Shown here: positions 60,650-64,000 of the stretch, one piece after another
Numbering within the stretch: the first letter of the stretch is position 1
How the letters are laid out: the number at the start of each line of letters is the position of its first letter
Assembly (NCBI GenBank): GCA_036320915.1
Contig: JAXBDG010000020.1
Location: 1-64,000 of the forward strand
Reading direction: 5' to 3'
Length of the DNA: 64,000 bases
Origin: Linnemannia elongata
Lineage: Eukaryota; Mortierellomycota; Mortierellomycetes; Mortierellales; Mortierellaceae
Position numbers and translations under genes: made by a program
The notes under the pieces: model-generated
The model's database searches: none
Told to the model about the DNA's origin: nothing
The model's input: only the letters and a program-made list of their open reading frames with translations

Positions 60650-61267
60650 CCTTGGCTATATGTTTGTACTCGATCACTGTCTTGGGTTGATTGTTTGTTG
60701 GTTTGCAGTACAAAGTGATTGTTTAAATGGGCTGGACGGAATAGAGATTGTCTGTCTGTCCTACAGTTGTTGAGTCAGGGACAGAGGATGATGGGAAGAA
60801 GAGAAAGGAAGAGGAAGAAGAAATGAGATGAGAAGATAGAGAGTGGGAGAGAGAGGAGAGGGGAGATGGTAGGAACAGCAACAGAAGGATGATGAGGGTA
60901 GGAAGAGGGGAAGAGAAAAAAGAGAGGGAGAGGGAAGTGGAAGTTTGAAAAGAGTTTTTTAAGAAAAGGGTGCCTGTCCAATAAAAGTTAATAGGGAGGG
61001 AAGGGTAAATTCTTTAGATTGGGAAAGAGAATGAGTGAGTGAGTGAGTGAGTGAGAAGGGGCACTCAACGGTCGTTTTGGGATGTACCCTCCACTGCCCC
61101 TGGTCTGGAAGGGTCTCTTAAAATATCTCCTGTGTCCTGTACTTCTCTGCGCAAGGGAATAAAAAAAGACGGAGGTTTCGAAATCAATACTCTCTCATTT
61201 TCTCGAGACCGCACGTACTTGCACACTCACTCTTTTGCTCTTTACCCGGCCTCATTTCACTCGATCA

Positions 61268-61328
<61 letters not shown>

Positions 61329-61471
61329 TCTCTCTCTTCTCCTATTTACACAACAAAACGTGAATATACTCAAACGTAAAAAAGTAAAAAAGCGTCCATC
61401 CGACCACCGCGCATAAACAGGGGAGGCAATAATAGTGGTTCAATGCATTTGCATATCCCGTAATCCACTTC

Positions 61472-61503
<32 letters not shown>

Positions 61504-61860
61504 CTTTCTTCATTTCTTTTATACGACCTTGTATTATTTACCCTGAATCGACCCACCGGATGACACACATAAAAAAGAGGAGAATAATTCATGGCTGATG
61601 ACAATAATAACACTGATGATATTGATGATGATGCAGAGATGTTGTTTGGTTTATTCATGTGGAGTGTGGAGTGTGGAGTGTGTAACGCAGGAGAGAAAAA
61701 GAAGGAAAGAGTGATAATGATTCATTCAGGAACAGAAACAAAAAGCCGAGACGAATAATGAATGATCATAAAAAAAAAAAAGCAAAGAGGTATGGCTCGG
61801 TATTAGTCGTTGTTGATGCTGAAAGAAAGAAAGAAAGAAAGAATGAGTGAAAAAGAAGAA
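60650..61860. other. GT31 promoter side and transporter 3' region
   Basis: 60780-60950 is purine-rich on the plus strand (CT-rich leader on the GT31 coding strand), with GTGA repeats at 61033-61055. A CT microsatellite lies at 61266-61338, a T run at 61476-61503, and GTGTGGA and GAAA short repeats near 61660-61842. No additional gene is seen. Confidence 0.55.
61266..61338. repeat. (CT)n microsatellite with GTCT interruptions
   Basis: A long CT run interrupted twice by a G, spanning about 70 bp. Confidence 0.92.
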
Positions 61861-63236
61861 TTAACCCCGGATTCTATCGAGCCGCACTGAGGGTGCGCTG
61901 GGTGATTTGGGTGTCGACAGAGTGTCATTGCTTCCTTGCCGCGGTGATCCCATCCGGCCCTCCTCTGCATGGAAAGTGTCCAATTGACTGCCCAAGTCGA
62001 CATATCTAAACACAACACATCAAACAAATAAACGGCAAAAAGGGGTTAGTTTAGCTTACACCAATCGACAGTCGAGGATGGGGTCGGTGGTCTGAATTCT
62101 CCAAATCAAGCCATCTCCTCTCCTGTGCAGACACAAAGCAATATGCATCAAGAGAAAGGAACTTACTTGACGACAGGTTTGTCAGGAAGAGAGTACATGT
62201 AAGTGGCACCGAGGACGAGGACAGTGCCAAACATGAAAATAGTACCAATCTGGGATCCAAAGAGCGCCACACTGGCAATCGCACTGATCACAATCGAGAT
62301 ACTCGTTGCAAACCCCTTCAAGATATTATCGGCGTACTTCACGACAACAGCGACAATAAGACCTCCGGCCGACTGGCAGGCAATGGCGGTGATGACCAGC
62401 ATGTCGTACCCTGCAAAGAATCCCTGCTCCGTGACGCCCTCGCCATCCTTGAGGTAGACTGCGAGCAAAGAAAAGGGCAGCGAAAAGAACGAGAGCTGGA
62501 TATTCCTGAGCCAGATAGATCCCTGAGTGTTCTTCAAGATCTTTTCAAAATAGACTCCAGCAAGACCAGAGAGAATGCAGGCAATCAAGACAGCCATCAG
62601 ACCAACAACAAACTCGGGACGATCGTTTGAAGAACCAACCTCTGCAGTATTACCCCTTTGTGCATCAAGCAAATCACCGAGAGCCGAGGCGGATGAGGTA
62701 GGGTCAATGGGGTCTGGTTTGGCTGCATGTTTGTTCCTGTGGTTCGACTCTTCCAGCGAGACGAGTGCGATTCCTGCGGTGAGCATGACCAGAGAGGCCC
62801 ACTTGAGGAGGGGCAGGGACCGGTTGAGGAGGATGACTGAGAAGAGGGCGGTAGTAAGGATCTTGAGCTGATAAGTCACCTGGAAGGTCGAGGGGTCGAG
62901 CGCATGGGAGGCGACATACTGGAGATTGTTCTGGATAGCGTAGAGCATGGCGGGGACGGCAAGCTTCCAGGCGTCACCACCAAAGACATCATTGAGAAAG
63001 TCCTGAGGGTAGAAGCGACCAGTGTCCTTGATGGTCTCACGGATGGTCATGATTGTGCAGACGATCAGCTTGACGATTTCGTTGATGAAGACGGCTGTGG
63101 AAGAGTAAAAGACTTTGCGACCGGGGCCCTGGGCAAGGGCCATGACGATGATGAGGCATGAGTTTTGGACGGCGAGGACGATGAGGGAGATGTACTTGAG
63201 CGGGATCCCGCCGATCGACGGCACGATGGATGACAT
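61861..63236 (-). CDS. GMS1: UDP-galactose-type nucleotide-sugar transporter (SLC35A family)
   Basis: I read two exons: 63236-62167 and 62005-61861, giving 404 residues with ten predicted membrane segments. The family features are clear: KYISLIVLAVQNSCLIIVM at the start, FYSSTAVFINEIVKLIVC, AMLYAIQNNLQYVASHALDPSTFQVTYQLKILTTALFSVILL, SLVMLTAGIALVSL, the GVYFEKILK motif in the second half, then WLRNIQLSFFSL and GGLIVAVVVKYADNILKGFATSISIVISAIASVALFG. These are hallmarks of SLC35A transporters, which exchange UDP-sugar (UDP-Gal, UDP-GlcNAc or CMP-Sia) for UMP into the Golgi. Fungal members such as Gms1 carry UDP-galactose. A hydrophilic loop of about 60 residues separates the halves, and the C-terminal tail is cytosolic and Ser/Pro-rich. 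The donor at 62166 removes an immediate in-frame stop. An alternative terminal exon exists (see findings). Confidence 0.9.
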
Positions 63237-64000
63237 TTGATCCTTGGTATGTGTGTATTTGTTGTCTGCAAGCAGGCTTGGTGTGTTCTCTTGTCCTGCT
63301 GTGGTCCTGTTGACGTTTGTTGAAGTATGAGTGGAGTGAAGGACAAAATAGGGAGGGGGGGTGAGGCAGAAAGTGGGTGATGAAATGAGAGGAGGCGGAT
63401 GATGATGAGAGAGAGAGAGAGAGAGAGAGAGGAAGAGAGAAGACAGGAAGGAAAAGAAAGAAGAGAATGAGAGGGAGGAAAAGAAGGAAGAAAAAAATAG
63501 GGAGGGAGGGAGGAAGGGAGTAAGTTTGGGCTGGACACACTGACAAAAAATGTTGCTGCTGCTCCTTTTCCCTTCTCTTTGCTGCTGCTGCTCACTCCTC
63601 TTCCACTCTACTCTTGGAACTTTAATAAGGGGGAGAGAGGAGAAGTAGACACAGTCGTTCAAAAGGAGAACAACCACTTTCCTCCTCCCTATTGCTCCAC
63701 TGCTCTCTCTTTCTCTCTCTCTCTCTTTCATCTATCTCTCCGAATTGAACTCGCCGATGAAGAGGACAACAACATTAATAACAACACCTGCTGCCGCTGC
63801 TATGCAACCCCTGGACTCTTGTTCGGATATACCTTCCTATCTCTATTCCATCGACCCATGAGGCTTCTACTCTACGCCTTGTAGAAAGGCAGCAACAATA
63901 ACAACAACAACTACGACGCCAAACAAGAGACAAGGTCTCGGTGGGATGTATTTTTACTCTTACTCAGCTTACACCTATTCGGCCTTGCTCACTTTTTTAC
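63237..64000. promoter_or_regulatory. Transporter leader and window end
   Basis: 63400-63530 is purine-rich on the plus strand, matching a CT-rich leader for the minus-strand transporter. To the right are CAG/CTG-like short repeats and CT tracts at 63700-63730. No gene is recognised before the window ends. Confidence 0.5.

Overview
The window is eukaryotic and fungal. Its genes have short GT-AG introns of roughly 60-170 nt, recognisably fungal proteins and intergenic DNA full of pyrimidine tracts, microsatellites and A/T runs. The gene set (an Efg1/StuA-type APSES factor, Hel2, Kin1, a Pff1-type vacuolar protease, Fat1, a polytopic GT31 enzyme, an F-box/LRR protein) with glutamine- and asparagine-rich tracts suggests an early-diverging filamentous fungus, most like Mortierellomycotina/Mucoromycota. 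That placement is inference. No bacterial, viral, transposon, tRNA or rRNA gene was recognised.

Layout: 1-1.87 kb is a degenerate pyrimidine minisatellite and 1.87-6.1 kb is CT-rich then AT-rich non-coding DNA. 6.1-9.9 kb (-) is a six-exon M28 vacuolar membrane protease. 11.1-14.5 kb (-) is a six-exon APSES transcription factor. 14.5-31.9 kb is a gene desert of alternating pyrimidine-rich and purine-rich blocks with many microsatellites. 31.9-33.0 kb (+) is an intronless unrecognised gene. 34.1-37.2 kb (-) is a Hel2/ZNF598 ubiquitin ligase. 38.1-42.2 kb (-) is a Kin1/MARK kinase without a visible KA1 domain. 42.2-47.0 kb is repeat-rich and includes an orphan leader-like segment. 47.0-48.5 kb (-) is a secreted CREG-like protein. 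49.8-51.7 kb (-) is an F-box/LRR-like protein. 52.7-55.7 kb (+) is a nine-exon Fat1-type acyl-CoA synthetase. 56.2-57.5 kb (-) is a RING/SR protein resembling TOPORS. 57.7-60.6 kb (-) is a polytopic GT31 glycosyltransferase. 61.9-63.2 kb (-) is an SLC35A-type UDP-sugar transporter.

I set exon boundaries by eye from consensus splice sites and required every joined reading frame to close (total coding length divisible by three). Many annotated starts are preceded by a pyrimidine-rich tract on the coding strand, which gives a way to spot orphan leaders where no protein is visible. The GT31 enzyme and the UDP-sugar transporter are same-strand neighbours and could act in one Golgi glycosylation route. 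The other genes look like ordinary housekeeping or regulatory loci with no operon-like logic. The points most worth a second look are the start minisatellite, a 4-nt candidate micro-exon and a substituted catalytic motif in the GT31 gene, the Kin1 protein without KA1, and the orphan spliced-leader-like segment near 45 kb.
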